Assembly: GCF_001583435.1 (NCBI RefSeq)
Contig: NZ_CP013251.1
Span: 1,451,001 to 1,515,000 of the forward strand
Length of the DNA stretch: 64,000 bases
DNA from: Endozoicomonas montiporae CL-33
GTDB lineage: Bacteria; Pseudomonadota; Gammaproteobacteria; Pseudomonadales; Endozoicomonadaceae
Reading direction: 5' to 3'
Part shown: in pieces, positions 27,647-36,570 of the stretch
Position numbering within the stretch: position 1 is the stretch's first letter
Layout of the letters: each line of letters starts with the position of its first letter
Notes under the pieces: generated by a model
The model's database searches: none
What the model was told of the DNA's origin: nothing
The model's input: the letters and a program-made list of their open reading frames with translations, nothing else
Position numbers and translations under genes: made by a program

Positions 27647-28768
27647 ATGCTGGTTGGTGTACCTAAGGAAATAAAAAACCATGAGTACCGTGTTGGGCTG
27701 ACACCGGCCTCTGTTAAAGAGCTGGTCGAACACGGACATGAGGTTTTTGTCCAGAGTCATGCCGGGGACGGCGTTGGCTTCAGCAATGACGATTACACCG
27801 AAGCCGGTGCGACCATTCTCAAAACAGCAGACGAAGTGTTTGCCAAAGCCGAGATGATTGTCAAGGTTAAAGAGCCTCTGTCAGAAGAACGGGCCAGACT
27901 GCGCCCTGATCATACACTGTTTACCTATCTGCACCTTGCACCGGATGAAGCCCAGACTCAGGATCTGATTCGTAGCGGTGCCACCTGTATTGCCTACGAA
28001 ACAGTCACTGACAAAAACGGTCGTCTCCCTCTGTTAGCCCCCATGTCTGAAGTCGCTGGTCGTATGTCGATTCAGGCAGGTGCCCACTGTCTGGAAAAAT
28101 CCATGTCAGGTCGCGGTCTGCTATTGGGAGGTGTGCCCGGTGTTGAGTCGGCCAAAGTGGTCATTATCGGTGGTGGTGTCGTCGGGCAGAATGCTGCTGC
28201 CATGGCCGTTGGCATGGGCGCTGAAGTCGTTATTCTGGATCGTTCTGTAGAAGTACTGTGCAAGCTCGACGCACAATATGGCAACCGTGTTCGTACGGTC
28301 TATTCAACATCCCACGCTATTGAAGATCATGTCACTACCGCTGACCTGGTCATTGGCGGGGTTCTTCTGCCCGGCGCGGCTGCCCCCAAGCTGATTACAC
28401 GGGACCTCATCAAGAAGATGAAAAAAGGCTCTGTGATTGTTGATGTTGCCATTGATCAGGGTGGCTGTGCTGAAACGGCTGTTGCCACCACTCACGATGA
28501 ACCAACGTTTATTGTCGATGATGTGGTGCATTACTGTGTTGCTAATATGCCGGGTGCTGTGGCACGCACTTCCACGCTGGCACTGAATAACGCGACTTTG
28601 CCCTATGTATTGCAGCTCGCTGACAAAGGGGCACGAAAAGCGATGGAAGACAACCCGCACCTTCTTGAAGGGTTGAATGTTTGCAAGGGCATCATTACTT
28701 GCCAGTCAGTGGCTGAGGCTCAAAACCTGCCTTACCGTCCGGCAGCAGAAATGCTGAACGAACTGTAA
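27647..28768 (+). CDS. ald: Alanine dehydrogenase
   Basis: A 373-residue NAD-dependent L-alanine dehydrogenase interconverting alanine and pyruvate plus ammonia. The substrate-domain signature GVPKEIKNHEYRVGLTPASV, the catalytic Lys in IVKVKEP, His in FTYLHLA and the nucleotide-binding VVIIGGGVVGQNAAAMAVGMGA (spread over about residues 165-190) are all present, as is the Asp in VDVAIDQGG. The ATG at 27647 has a GGAG six bases upstream, better than the in-frame ATG at 27635. The upstream 200 bases are AT-rich with TATACT-like promoter words. It provides ammonium assimilation or alanine use. Confidence 0.93.
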   Translation: MLVGVPKEIKNHEYRVGLTPASVKELVEHGHEVFVQSHAGDGVGFSNDDYTEAGATILKTADEVFAKAEMIVKVKEPLSEERARLRPDHTLFTYLHLAPDEAQTQDLIRSGATCIAYETVTDKNGRLPLLAPMSEVAGRMSIQAGAHCLEKSMSGRGLLLGGVPGVESAKVVIIGGGVVGQNAAAMAVGMGAEVVILDRSVEVLCKLDAQYGNRVRTVYSTSHAIEDHVTTADLVIGGVLLPGAAAPKLITRDLIKKMKKGSVIVDVAIDQGGCAETAVATTHDEPTFIVDDVVHYCVANMPGAVARTSTLALNNATLPYVLQLADKGARKAMEDNPHLLEGLNVCKGIITCQSVAEAQNLPYRPAAEMLNEL

Positions 28769-28780
28769 CCCACTGTCTTT

Positions 28781-28797
28781 TTCTCGGACAGCCTCCT
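28781..28797. repeat. Solo terminal repeat of element family A
   Basis: TTCTCGGACAGCCTCCT, identical to the right end of the family A elements, lies 13 bases after the ald stop with no recognisable element body. It probably is the scar of a decayed copy. Confidence 0.6.
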
Positions 28798-28905
28798 GAA
28801 GTGCTTCTCAATAAGCTGCGTCTGCCACGATGGTGACGCAGCTTTTCATTTTTTTCCATTCTGATTTTGGTACATTTAACCTTTTAACGATCAGGAAGTT
28901 CCGCA

Positions 28906-29406
28906 GTGGTTGAATGGGAATGGTGTCATTTTGACAAACTGTCGCTGAATCAGCTTTATCAGATTCTGGCACTGCGTCAGTCGGTGTTTGTTGTAGAGCA
29001 GAATTGCGTTTATCAAGATGCTGATGGCGTCGATCCAAGGGCTTATCATCTTATGGGGTGGTCCACTGACGACGATGGACATAAAACCCTTGCCGCCTAT
29101 GCCCGGGTTATTCCCCCCCGAACCCTAAAGCCCGAGGCAGCCATTAGCAGAGTCATAACCCACAACAGCCTTCGTGGAAAAGGACTTGGACGCAAACTGC
29201 TCGCTGAGGCGGTTAAACTCACTGAAGCAGTGTACCCTGACCATGATATCTACCTGAGCGCCCAGGCACACCTGCAAAACTATTATGGTGATTATGGCTT
29301 TGTTGCTTCAGGAGATTTGTATGATGAAGATGGTATTCCTCATATAGCCATGTTCAGGCGAACAAACCGTTCAGAAAACGTCCTGACGACAAACTTCAGC
29401 CAGTAA
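28906..29406 (+). CDS. elaA: ElaA-type GNAT acetyltransferase
   Basis: A 166-residue GNAT protein like E. coli ElaA. Motifs: an N-terminal LYQILALRQSVFVVEQNCVY, YLSAQAHLQNYYGDYGF near the end and the acetyl-CoA binding loop SLRGKGLGRKLL. The natural acceptor is unknown. The start is GTG at 28906 with AGGAAG eight bases upstream. Its end overlaps the broken Ap4A phosphorylase gene on the other strand by 36 bases. Confidence 0.88.
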   Translation: MVEWEWCHFDKLSLNQLYQILALRQSVFVVEQNCVYQDADGVDPRAYHLMGWSTDDDGHKTLAAYARVIPPRTLKPEAAISRVITHNSLRGKGLGRKLLAEAVKLTEAVYPDHDIYLSAQAHLQNYYGDYGFVASGDLYDEDGIPHIAMFRRTNRSENVLTTNFSQ

Positions 29407-30246
29407 CCTGCTGCCACCAACAGACTGAACCGTTTCCAGTTGCTCATCATTTTTCACCAGTATCAGCCCGGCAAACCCGAGGGCATTAATCGAAATGCCC
29501 TGATAACGGTCCCGGGCTCTGGGAATCACCATCATCCAGTGGTCAGTCATCAGAAGGTTATAAGGTTCAGGCGCTGATGGTAAAGATTTCCCGCTATCAA
29601 GCTGGCTGATCATTGCAAGGTAGAGTTTGTAGACCTTCTCGGCCGTTTTTCCTTTTATATCCACAGCTAAATTGGGAAAAGGGAGTTCCACTATGCGTTC
29701 TTGCTTCTCGCTGACTGATTTCAGAGCCTGATCAATGGGCAGGGATGGCAGTGGAAATGCCTGAAAATGGCGATGGGGCTAGCTGGCTCCCGCTTCGGCA
29801 CCACTGTTATAAAATGCCAGCATCGGGAAGGCTCCCATAACAGTCAGTATGGATTGAAATTCTTTCTCTGCCAGTACTGTTTCCTGAGCTTCAAAGTCAG
29901 TGGTAACGACCAGAAGGTGGTCATCAATGACGTTGAATTTATTCAGAAGAATCACATGATCTGATGCGACACTGTCTGGTGCAACATTGTCTGGTGCAAC
30001 ATGACAGATGTACAGTTCTTGCTCGTAAGGCAGAAACGGGTTTCTGCCAGAAGCTTTCGCCATCTGAAGAGAAGGTTTTTTTCTGAGGCTGGACAGTTTT
30101 CTGACTTCGAAAGGTACCCTATCGGAAAGCGTGATCAATTCCGTAGAGAGTGATTGCAGCGAACCATTCTTCAGCGCGGTCTGACGAGTATCGCCCAACC
30201 ACTTTCTCAGGTCAGAGCGGTTAAAAATACGTTTGTTGTCGTTCAT
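29371..30246 (-). pseudogene. Ap4A phosphorylase / ATP adenylyltransferase, split by one in-frame TAG
   Basis: Read as one 292-codon frame, this gene encodes an ATP adenylyltransferase (Ap4A phosphorylase, Apa2-like HIT-superfamily). The N-terminal part runs to the conserved FYNSGAEAGAS; the next codon (29781-29779) is TAG, then the same frame continues PHRHFQ, the catalytic H-x-H-x-Q block, and SLPIDQAL to the normal end. Relatives have Gln at the TAG position (ASQPH), so a single CAG-to-TAG change explains it. No other stop or shift is seen. Either it is a very recent pseudogene or the codon is suppressed. The N-terminal half also contains a 15 bp tandem repeat at 29973-30002. Confidence 0.85.
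29973..30002. repeat. 15 bp tandem repeat inside the Ap4A phosphorylase gene
   Basis: Two perfect copies of TGTCTGGTGCAACAT, with a degenerate third copy just before them. In the gene they encode a five-residue period (APDNV, APDSV). The unit keeps the reading frame. Confidence 0.85.
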
Positions 30247-30450
30247 TTGTCAGGTAGCCTGTGCAGATCGGTTTCATTTTATAAATCAGTCAGATAGTCT
30301 TTTGAAATTGACTCAGGTCAATGTATAGGGAATAGGTACTTTTCCAACAAGGCATGATGCAAGTAACCTAACAGCAATAACAACCATAGGTTCTGGATAA
30401 CTTTTTATCCCGGCACTGATAAAAAGCTGTCCTTCACAAGGGGGAGCATT

Positions 30451-31026
30451 ATGTCGATGTTGATCGATAGAATTATAAAAGATCATGAACACCTGACACG
30501 TTTACTGGTTTGTCTGGACAAGGAAATTGCAAACTATAAGGAAGGGGCAAGCCGGCGGCCGCGGCTATCTGTCATTATTGATGCGCTGGATTATCTTCAT
30601 AATTATCCGGACAGCTTTCATCATCCACTCGAATCACGGCTGCTGGCAAAGTTACGTCCGAGAATTACAGATACCGAGTTGCGTCAGAAGCTGGAGGTCA
30701 TAGAAGACCAGCATGTAGAAATCAGTCAGCTGACCAATAATCTCATTGATCGATTTGAGTCCATAAAAAACGACCAGATTATTCCAATAGATGCCCTTCT
30801 GGCCGATTACCAGCGCTATGCCGACCTGCAGATCAACCACCTCAGGCTGGAAAACACCTGCATGATACCCGCCATGCAAAAGCTTCTGACAGAAGAAGAC
30901 GTTGCCGCTGTCACTAACGCCTTGAATGATAACCCCGATCCTCTGTTTGGTGCACATCTGTGGGATTCTTACGAGGATCTGTACCAGTTTGTTATCGGCA
31001 CTGAAAAAGAACTGGCTACGGCATAA
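30451..31026 (+). CDS. Hemerythrin HHE-domain protein
   Basis: A 191-residue four-helix protein with the His/Glu ligands of a di-iron site: DHEHLTRLL, FHHPLESRL, DQHVEISQL and INHLRLEN. It is a cytoplasmic bacteriohemerythrin-like domain as in the HHE family, where roles include oxygen, nitric oxide or iron sensing and storage. Nothing here specifies which. A GGGGGAGC ribosome-binding site precedes the ATG. It converges on aacS with 24 bases between the stops. Confidence 0.85.
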   Translation: MSMLIDRIIKDHEHLTRLLVCLDKEIANYKEGASRRPRLSVIIDALDYLHNYPDSFHHPLESRLLAKLRPRITDTELRQKLEVIEDQHVEISQLTNNLIDRFESIKNDQIIPIDALLADYQRYADLQINHLRLENTCMIPAMQKLLTEEDVAAVTNALNDNPDPLFGAHLWDSYEDLYQFVIGTEKELATA

Positions 31027-31050
31027 GCGCCAGATTTCAAACCTGCTCTG

Positions 31051-33003
31051 TCACTTCAGCTCGACCCTGTCCCGGAAGTACTCCAGTGCCTCCGGGTTGG
31101 CCAGAGCTTCGGTGTTCTCCACATGTTTGCCGTGAACAATATCTCTCACCGCCAGCTCGACAATTTTGCCACTGATGGTTCTGGGTATGTCCTCTACCTG
31201 TAAGATGACAGCCGGAACGTGCCTGGGCGTGGTGTTCTGGCGAACGGTGTCTTTAATCTCTTTTGTTAACTCATTAGACAGGGAAACTCCGGGGCGAAGT
31301 TTTACAAATAATACGACACGAACATCATTTTCCCACTCCTGACCAATGGCAATACTTTCCAGGACGGCTTCGACTTTTTCTACCTGACGGTAGATTTCAG
31401 CCGTTCCGATACGAACACCACCCGGGTTCAATATGGCATCTGCTCTGCCATGAATCACTACCCCACCGGACTGTCGCAGTTCGCCATAGTCTCCATGAGC
31501 CCAGACGCCGGGAAAACGGTTGAAATAAGCGTTCTGATAACGGCTTCCGTCCTCATCGTTCCAGAACCCAACCGGCATACAGGGAAAGCTTGACTGGCAG
31601 GTCAGCTCGCCTTTTTCTTCAGACCGTGGTTCTCCGTCATCGTTGACAAACTGCACATCCATGCCGAGTCCCCGGCACTGCAGTTCACCGCGAATGACTG
31701 GCAGAACCGGATTGCCCAGTGCGAAGCATGAAACAATATCAGTACCGCCTGAAATCGATGAAAGACACAGGTCGTTTTTCACGGAGCGATAAACATAATC
31801 AAAGCTTTCATGCAGAAGTGGCGAGCCCGTGGACAAAATGGCTTTCAGATGCTTTAGGTCATGAGTTTCGTCCGGTTTTACTCCGGCTTTTTCCAGCGCT
31901 GCAATATATTTTGCGCTGGTACCAAACACGCTGACCTGTTCTTCTTCCAGTAGGTCCACCAACGCCGAAGGCCCGGGTGAAAAAGGTGAACCGTCGTAAA
32001 TGACCAGAGTGGTGCCTAAAGCCAGGGCTGATACCATCCAGTTCCACATCATCCAGCCGCAGGTCGTAAAGTAGAAAAACGTATCGGTAGACTTCAGGTC
32101 AGTGTGCAGGGCAAGTTCTTTCAAGTGTTGTAATAACGTACCACCATGACCATGAACAATACATTTAGGAACGCCAGTTGTTCCTGATGAATACATAATA
32201 AACAGAGGGTCGTTAAACGCGACTGGCTCAAAGTGGATGGCGTGACTGGCTTGTGCGGTAAAGTCTGAGTACAACAGGGTGCTGGTCAGGGGCGATTCAC
32301 TCAAAGAAAGACCGGGCTCCATAAACGGTACCAGCACCGTTTGCTGCAATGACGGAATCGCCTGCTGAATCGCCGCCACCTTGTCTTTACAGTCGATGGT
32401 TTTTCCGCCATAAAAATAACCATCGCAGGCCAGAAGCAGTTTGGGTTCGATTTGCCCAAAGCGGTCAAGTACGCCCTGAAAACCAAAGTCAGGTGAGCAG
32501 GAAGACCAGATAGCTCCCAGTGCCGTGGTCGCCAGCATCATAATGATGGTTTCCGGACAGTTGGGCATAAAGGCTGCGACACGGTCACCTTTTTTTATAC
32601 CTTTTTGAACCAGTCCGCTCTGGGCGGCCGCTACTTCCTGATACAGTTTCTGCCAGCTCAGGGATTGCCGCTGTCCTTTTTCTCCCCGGAAAATAATGGC
32701 GGGCTCGTCCGATTCTCTGTGCTGCAACAGGTGTTCGGCATAGTTCAGGGTACTGTCGGGAAACCACCGGGCTCCGGGCATGACATCGTTAGCCAGAACA
32801 GCCTGAGGCTGGCGATGGAACATGACCTGAAAAAAGTCAGCCACGAGTTCCCAGAAAGAGACTCGATCAGAAATGCTCCAGTCATAAAGGTGCTGGTAAT
32901 CGGGAAATGATTGCCCGGTTTTAAGCTGGGCTGCCTGACGAAATGCCTGAAGGTTCGAGGCATTAATTGTTTGTTCTGATGGTGTCCAGAGTACTTGAGT
33001 CAT
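31051..33003 (-). CDS. aacS: Acetoacetyl-CoA synthetase
   Basis: A 650-residue acyl-adenylate enzyme of the acetoacetyl-CoA synthetase subfamily, ligating acetoacetate to CoA with ATP. Seen: the N-terminal SDRVSFWELVADFFQV, the P-loop-like YSSGTTGVPKCIVHGHGG, SGGTDIVSCF, the adenylate Asp in WAHGDYGE, and the catalytic C-terminal Lys in RTISGKIVELAVR. The length matches the family. It could feed ketone bodies or PHB breakdown products, or C4 products of neighbouring steroid catabolism, into central metabolism. Element A copy 1 lies 35 bases upstream of its start. Confidence 0.92.
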   Translation of the reverse strand: MTQVLWTPSEQTINASNLQAFRQAAQLKTGQSFPDYQHLYDWSISDRVSFWELVADFFQVMFHRQPQAVLANDVMPGARWFPDSTLNYAEHLLQHRESDEPAIIFRGEKGQRQSLSWQKLYQEVAAAQSGLVQKGIKKGDRVAAFMPNCPETIIMMLATTALGAIWSSCSPDFGFQGVLDRFGQIEPKLLLACDGYFYGGKTIDCKDKVAAIQQAIPSLQQTVLVPFMEPGLSLSESPLTSTLLYSDFTAQASHAIHFEPVAFNDPLFIMYSSGTTGVPKCIVHGHGGTLLQHLKELALHTDLKSTDTFFYFTTCGWMMWNWMVSALALGTTLVIYDGSPFSPGPSALVDLLEEEQVSVFGTSAKYIAALEKAGVKPDETHDLKHLKAILSTGSPLLHESFDYVYRSVKNDLCLSSISGGTDIVSCFALGNPVLPVIRGELQCRGLGMDVQFVNDDGEPRSEEKGELTCQSSFPCMPVGFWNDEDGSRYQNAYFNRFPGVWAHGDYGELRQSGGVVIHGRADAILNPGGVRIGTAEIYRQVEKVEAVLESIAIGQEWENDVRVVLFVKLRPGVSLSNELTKEIKDTVRQNTTPRHVPAVILQVEDIPRTISGKIVELAVRDIVHGKHVENTEALANPEALEYFRDRVELK

Positions 33004-33038
33004 AACCAGAGATTCCTGTTTATTATTCTCGCCAGACT

Positions 33039-33205
33039 AGGAGGCTGTCCGAGGATAGACTGCCCTACCGGCAACTGCTCCTGCGTTGCACTAGCTCCTG
33101 CATCCATGCAGTCGTGCGGTGGCAGCAAATTGGTCTGAAAAATCGCTTTTTCATCCTCAATTTTCTGCCATCCTCGCTACGGGCGCTATTCTCGGACAGC
33201 CTCCT
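33039..33205. mobile_element. MITE-like inverted-repeat element, family A, copy 1
   Basis: A 167 bp element with terminal inverted repeats AGGAGGCTGTCCGAG ... CTCGGACAGCCTCCT (15 bp perfect, extending to about 20 with one mismatch). It has no coding capacity. A second near-identical copy in the opposite orientation is at 36215-36381, and partial copies are at 15512-15606 and 28781-28797. The internal sequence can also fold. No clear target duplication was found. Confidence 0.85.
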
Positions 33206-33278
33206 GATGTTAAATGTAGCTGGCATTTTTCAGGTGATCAGTGTTTATGATGACACAGTGTAATGGTGTGCTGTAAAG

Positions 33279-33303
33279 CAAAAAAGGTCGACGTAGCGAC
33301 CTC
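33279..33303 (-). terminator. Rho-independent terminator of the doxX-like gene
   Basis: On the minus strand AGGTCG pairs with CGACCT (stem within 33285-33302, six-base loop), followed by TTTTTT. It lies about 20 bases past the DoxX stop. Confidence 0.8.
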
Positions 33304-33321
33304 TTTTACTCTTTTGTCTAA

Positions 33322-33732
33322 TCAGGCTGTTTGCAGTTGTTGCGCTTTTTTGTTTTTCAACAGATTGTCTAGCGAGAAGGACCCGGCTCCCAGGGCAGTT
33401 ACCATCAACAGACCTCCTGCAACCGAAAGGTTTTTCATAAACAGCAAAGACTGCATTTGCTCTGTCAGGTTATGGAAAATCAGGTTGGCGACCAGAGTGA
33501 AACCGGCCAGCAAAAAAGCGGCTATACGGGTATTCCAGCCAACCAGTAGGGCAAGACCACCAAATAACTCAACAATAATCACCAGTGGTAAAAGCATGCC
33601 GGGTACGCCCATGGCTTCCATATACCCCTGAGTGCCTGCGTAACCACCGATTTTGTTGTAGCCCGCCATAATGAACATCAGGGAAAGGAGTAAGCGACCA
33701 AAAGGAGCGATAAGTTTCTGAGCCTGATCCAT
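33322..33732 (-). CDS. DoxX-family membrane protein
   Basis: A 136-residue four-helix membrane protein of the DoxX/SURF4-like family: GRLLLSLMFIMAGYNKIGGY at the start, VIIVELFGGLALLVGW in the middle. Members are variously linked to thiosulfate oxidation or redox homeostasis, with no firm biochemical role. It is divergent from the LysR gene, 134 bases apart, the classic layout for a LysR regulator and its target. Confidence 0.85.
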   Translation of the reverse strand: MDQAQKLIAPFGRLLLSLMFIMAGYNKIGGYAGTQGYMEAMGVPGMLLPLVIIVELFGGLALLVGWNTRIAAFLLAGFTLVANLIFHNLTEQMQSLLFMKNLSVAGGLLMVTALGAGSFSLDNLLKNKKAQQLQTA

Positions 33733-33866
33733 GCTGTAGTACCTTTTTTGGTTTCTTAGTATTAGCTATGTGTCGTATAGATTGTTTGCCTGTAGTGTAT
33801 GAATTAGAGTGAGCGGGAAAAACACAATGAATGTGAAAAAATAATTTCAAAAAAGAGAACAATGAC

Positions 33867-34775
33867 GTGAGCCAGCTTAAGGAGTTACAGGTATTTGTCC
33901 GGGTCGTGGAATCCGGAGGCATTGGTAAAGCGGCGGAACAGCTGGGCATTGCCAAGTCTGCCGTCAGTCAGCGTCTGGTACAGTTGGAAAAGCGTCTTGG
34001 AACAAGGCTACTGAATCGTACAACACGGCGTTCAAACCTTACTGAAGCGGGCCAACGCTGTTATCAGCAGTCTTTGCAGATTCTTGATGCTGTCTCCGAA
34101 CTGCATACCGTTGTTGGTGAGCAGGAGCACGAGATACAGGGAACGCTGCGGATAGCCGTTCCAGTGGTTTTTGGCCGTCGTCATCTGGTGAAGATTATTG
34201 ATGAATTTGCCCGCTTACACCCCGGTCTCATGTTGGATATCGATCTCTCGGACCGGTTCGTTAATCTGATCGAGTCAGGGCGAGATATGGCGATACGCAT
34301 AGGCGCATTGCCGGACTCCAGCCTGAAAGCCCGCCGTTTAGCTCCAGCCAGTGCGGTATTGGTAGCCAGCTCGGCTTATCTGGCAGAAAAAGGAATACCT
34401 GAAACACCGGAAGATCTGAAGCATCATGCTTTGCTGCAATATGAAACCAGTCGGGGAAGCGCTGTTCGTTTGAAAAATCGCCAGGGTGAGGTGGTCACTT
34501 ACTCCATGAAGCCCAGATTGATTGCCAATAATGGCGATTTCCTCAATGAAATGGCTATTTCTGGTCAGGGAATTGTTATGTCGCCGACGTTTATTTGCTG
34601 GCAGGATATTCAACAGGAAAGGTTGGTGCGGGTATTGCCAGACTATGAAGTTCCGGTGGGCAATATCTACGCGGTGTACCCGCAAAACCGTTTTGTCTCA
34701 AGGCCACTGCGTGCCTTCATCGATTATCTGGCGGAGGCGATGGGAGAGAACCCTTATACCAATTCCACCTTCTAA
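33867..34775 (+). CDS. LysR-family transcriptional regulator
   Basis: A 302-residue LysR regulator with the N-terminal helix-turn-helix (GGIGKAAEQLGIAKSAVSQ, followed by LEKRLGTRLLNRTTRRSNLTEAG spread over about 37-60) and a periplasmic-binding-like effector domain of the CrgA/DsdC-like subgroup. The likely target is the divergent doxX gene; a role at the downstream hsaA locus is possible. The start is GTG at 33867. The last codons (NSTF-stop) lie inside the left arm of a family B repeat element, so the C-terminus has been replaced or trimmed by that insertion. Confidence 0.88.
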   Translation: MSQLKELQVFVRVVESGGIGKAAEQLGIAKSAVSQRLVQLEKRLGTRLLNRTTRRSNLTEAGQRCYQQSLQILDAVSELHTVVGEQEHEIQGTLRIAVPVVFGRRHLVKIIDEFARLHPGLMLDIDLSDRFVNLIESGRDMAIRIGALPDSSLKARRLAPASAVLVASSAYLAEKGIPETPEDLKHHALLQYETSRGSAVRLKNRQGEVVTYSMKPRLIANNGDFLNEMAISGQGIVMSPTFICWQDIQQERLVRVLPDYEVPVGNIYAVYPQNRFVSRPLRAFIDYLAEAMGENPYTNSTF

Positions 34776-34915
34776 ACATGAATTGCGCAGCCATTCTGAA
34801 TCACGGGAGCTGCGTTGGAATTCCTCGTAATAGCTGGCTATTACTCGTCATTCCGCCTTGTCCCGCGATCCAGAATGACTTGCTCATAGTCATATTTAGA
34901 AAGCGGAATTGGTAT
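34756..34915. mobile_element. MITE-like inverted-repeat element, family B, copy 1
   Basis: A 160 bp element bounded by ATACCAATTCC and GGAATTGGTAT, with the inverted repeat extending imperfectly through TTCTAAA. It is closely related to the copy at 60342-60519. It has no open frame of its own, but its left arm supplies the last codons and stop of the upstream lysR gene. Confidence 0.85.
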
Positions 34916-34937
34916 TACTGGGACACTCTCGGACAAC

Positions 34938-34970
34938 ATGCAGAGCGTTTGTCTAATAAACGCTCTGCAT
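34938..34970. other. Perfect 13 bp inverted repeat between lysR and hsaA
   Basis: ATGCAGAGCGTTT (34938-34950) and AAACGCTCTGCAT (34958-34970) form a perfect stem with a seven-base loop in the gap between two convergent genes. No T-run follows on either side, so it is likely a bidirectional roadblock or mRNA end-protecting hairpin rather than a classic terminator. Confidence 0.65.
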
Positions 34971-34991
34971 GAGTCTGGGTAGCAACTGCTA

Positions 34992-36176
34992 TCAGAGGAA
35001 GAAGTCGGTACTTTCCCGTCCAAATACAACGCCACCAAAGTTGCGCCCATACTTGTCAGGCACGTTGGCAACATGGGTGCGTCCTGTCTGAATATCACGG
35101 AAGGCACGGTTAACGGTATGGTTCTTGAAGATGACAGAAGAACCGCAGAAGGTATAAAGCTGGTTAACAGCTTCTGCGCATTTGGTCATCACATAGGCTG
35201 AGTCGTAGCGCATTTTGACACGCTCTTCCATATCCAGTGCGACATCGCTTTCTGCTTTATTCACCAGAATATCAAAGTTTTTGAACAGCGTTGTTTTACA
35301 TTCATCCACAACTCTCAGGGCATCGGCGGCGGCTTTCTGTGCACCGGGGTCTTCCCTCACCGCTTTGCCGTCACTGAGAACAATACGGTTGCGATTGAAT
35401 TCTATGTATTCATCCACTGCACCTTTCAGGGCTCCAATGGCAGAAGACGACACAGAGCGTACAAAAATCTGACCAAAGGGCAGCTTGAACAACGGGGCAG
35501 TATTCACTTCGTTGCCCGGGCTACTCTGCATGAAACCATCCAGTGAGCGGTGTGTGCGATATTCCGGAACAAACACATCATCTACCACAATATCATTTGA
35601 GCCAGTTGCCCTCAGTCCCATCACATCCCAGTTGTCCTGAATCTCGTAATCACTGCGAGGTACCAGAAATGTCCGGTAATCCGGAGCTTCACCTTCATTT
35701 TTGGGTGGCACTATTGCGCCCAGAAACGCCCATTCACAGTGTTTGGAACCTGATGAAAAGCCCCATTTGCCACTGAGGCGGTAGCCACCTTCGACATGGG
35801 TGACTTTACCAACTGGCATATAGGAGGAAGAAATCAGCACACTGGTGTCGTCTGCCCAGACATCCTGTGCCGCCCGGTCGTCAAACAGCGCCAGCTGCCA
35901 GTTATGAATCGCCACAACCCCGAGTACCCATGCTGAAGACATGCACCCCTCGGCTACCGTCATCTGAACCTCGAAAAAGTCTTTGGGCTCCAGTTCGTAA
36001 CCTTCCCATTTAGCCGGTTGAAGAATGCGGAAAAAGCCGGCGTCCTGAAAATCCTGAATGGTTTCTTCGTGCAGAAAGCCTTGCAGGTCGGCTTCCTGTG
36101 CCCTTTGCTTTAATACAGGTACCAGCTCCCGGGCTTTTGTGTAGAGTTCCTGCCTGATTTGTTCTTTGTCCATCAT
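34992..36176 (-). CDS. hsaA: HsaA-like flavin-dependent steroid monooxygenase
   Basis: A 394-residue oxygenase of the acyl-CoA-dehydrogenase-fold group D hydroxylases. It matches HsaA/TesA2, which hydroxylates 3-HSA to the catechol 3,4-DHSA after opening of steroid ring B. Diagnostic stretches: GFFRILQPAKWEGYEL, VLGVVAIHNWQLALF, KWGFSSGSKHCEWAF, DVMGLRATGSNDIVVDDVFVP and the C-terminal FRDIQTGRTHVAN. It needs reduced flavin from HsaB, encoded divergently at 36571. The ATG at 36176 has GGAG six bases upstream. A family A element lies in the shared promoter region. Confidence 0.88.
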   Translation of the reverse strand: MMDKEQIRQELYTKARELVPVLKQRAQEADLQGFLHEETIQDFQDAGFFRILQPAKWEGYELEPKDFFEVQMTVAEGCMSSAWVLGVVAIHNWQLALFDDRAAQDVWADDTSVLISSSYMPVGKVTHVEGGYRLSGKWGFSSGSKHCEWAFLGAIVPPKNEGEAPDYRTFLVPRSDYEIQDNWDVMGLRATGSNDIVVDDVFVPEYRTHRSLDGFMQSSPGNEVNTAPLFKLPFGQIFVRSVSSSAIGALKGAVDEYIEFNRNRIVLSDGKAVREDPGAQKAAADALRVVDECKTTLFKNFDILVNKAESDVALDMEERVKMRYDSAYVMTKCAEAVNQLYTFCGSSVIFKNHTVNRAFRDIQTGRTHVANVPDKYGRNFGGVVFGRESTDFFL

Positions 36177-36214
36177 TATTATCTCCGCATCCCCGGATTG
36201 TATTCTGAAAATCT

Positions 36215-36381
36215 GGGAGGCTGCCCGAGAATAGCGCCCGTAGCGAGGATGGCAGAAAATTGAGGATGAAAAAGCGATTTTTCAGACCAATTTGCTGTCA
36301 CCGCACGACTGCATGGATGCAGGAGCTAGTGCAACGCAGGAGCAGTTGCCGGTAGGGCAGTCTATTCTCGGGCAGCCTCCT
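36215..36381. mobile_element. MITE-like inverted-repeat element, family A, copy 2
   Basis: A 167 bp element, reverse-complementary in orientation to the copy at 33039-33205. Its arms read GGGAGGCTGCCCGAG and CTCGGGCAGCCTCCT: both arms carry the same T-to-C type change relative to copy 1, so the arms stay complementary. It occupies the promoter region between divergent hsaA and hsaB. Confidence 0.85.
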
Positions 36382-36570
36382 AGTATTGAAGTGATTGAAA
36401 CAAGACCGCTCAATACCCACATCATCTAAATGGATTAGTTACTTATCGGGCTTTCTGGAGCTGCGGCGAATAGGGTTCATTTGTAGCCCTTTAGTCTTGA
36501 TGGACGATGATGCTGATGAGCCTGAAAGACAAAATTCCGTCTAACTCTATAAAGATAACGGGAGCGGTAA

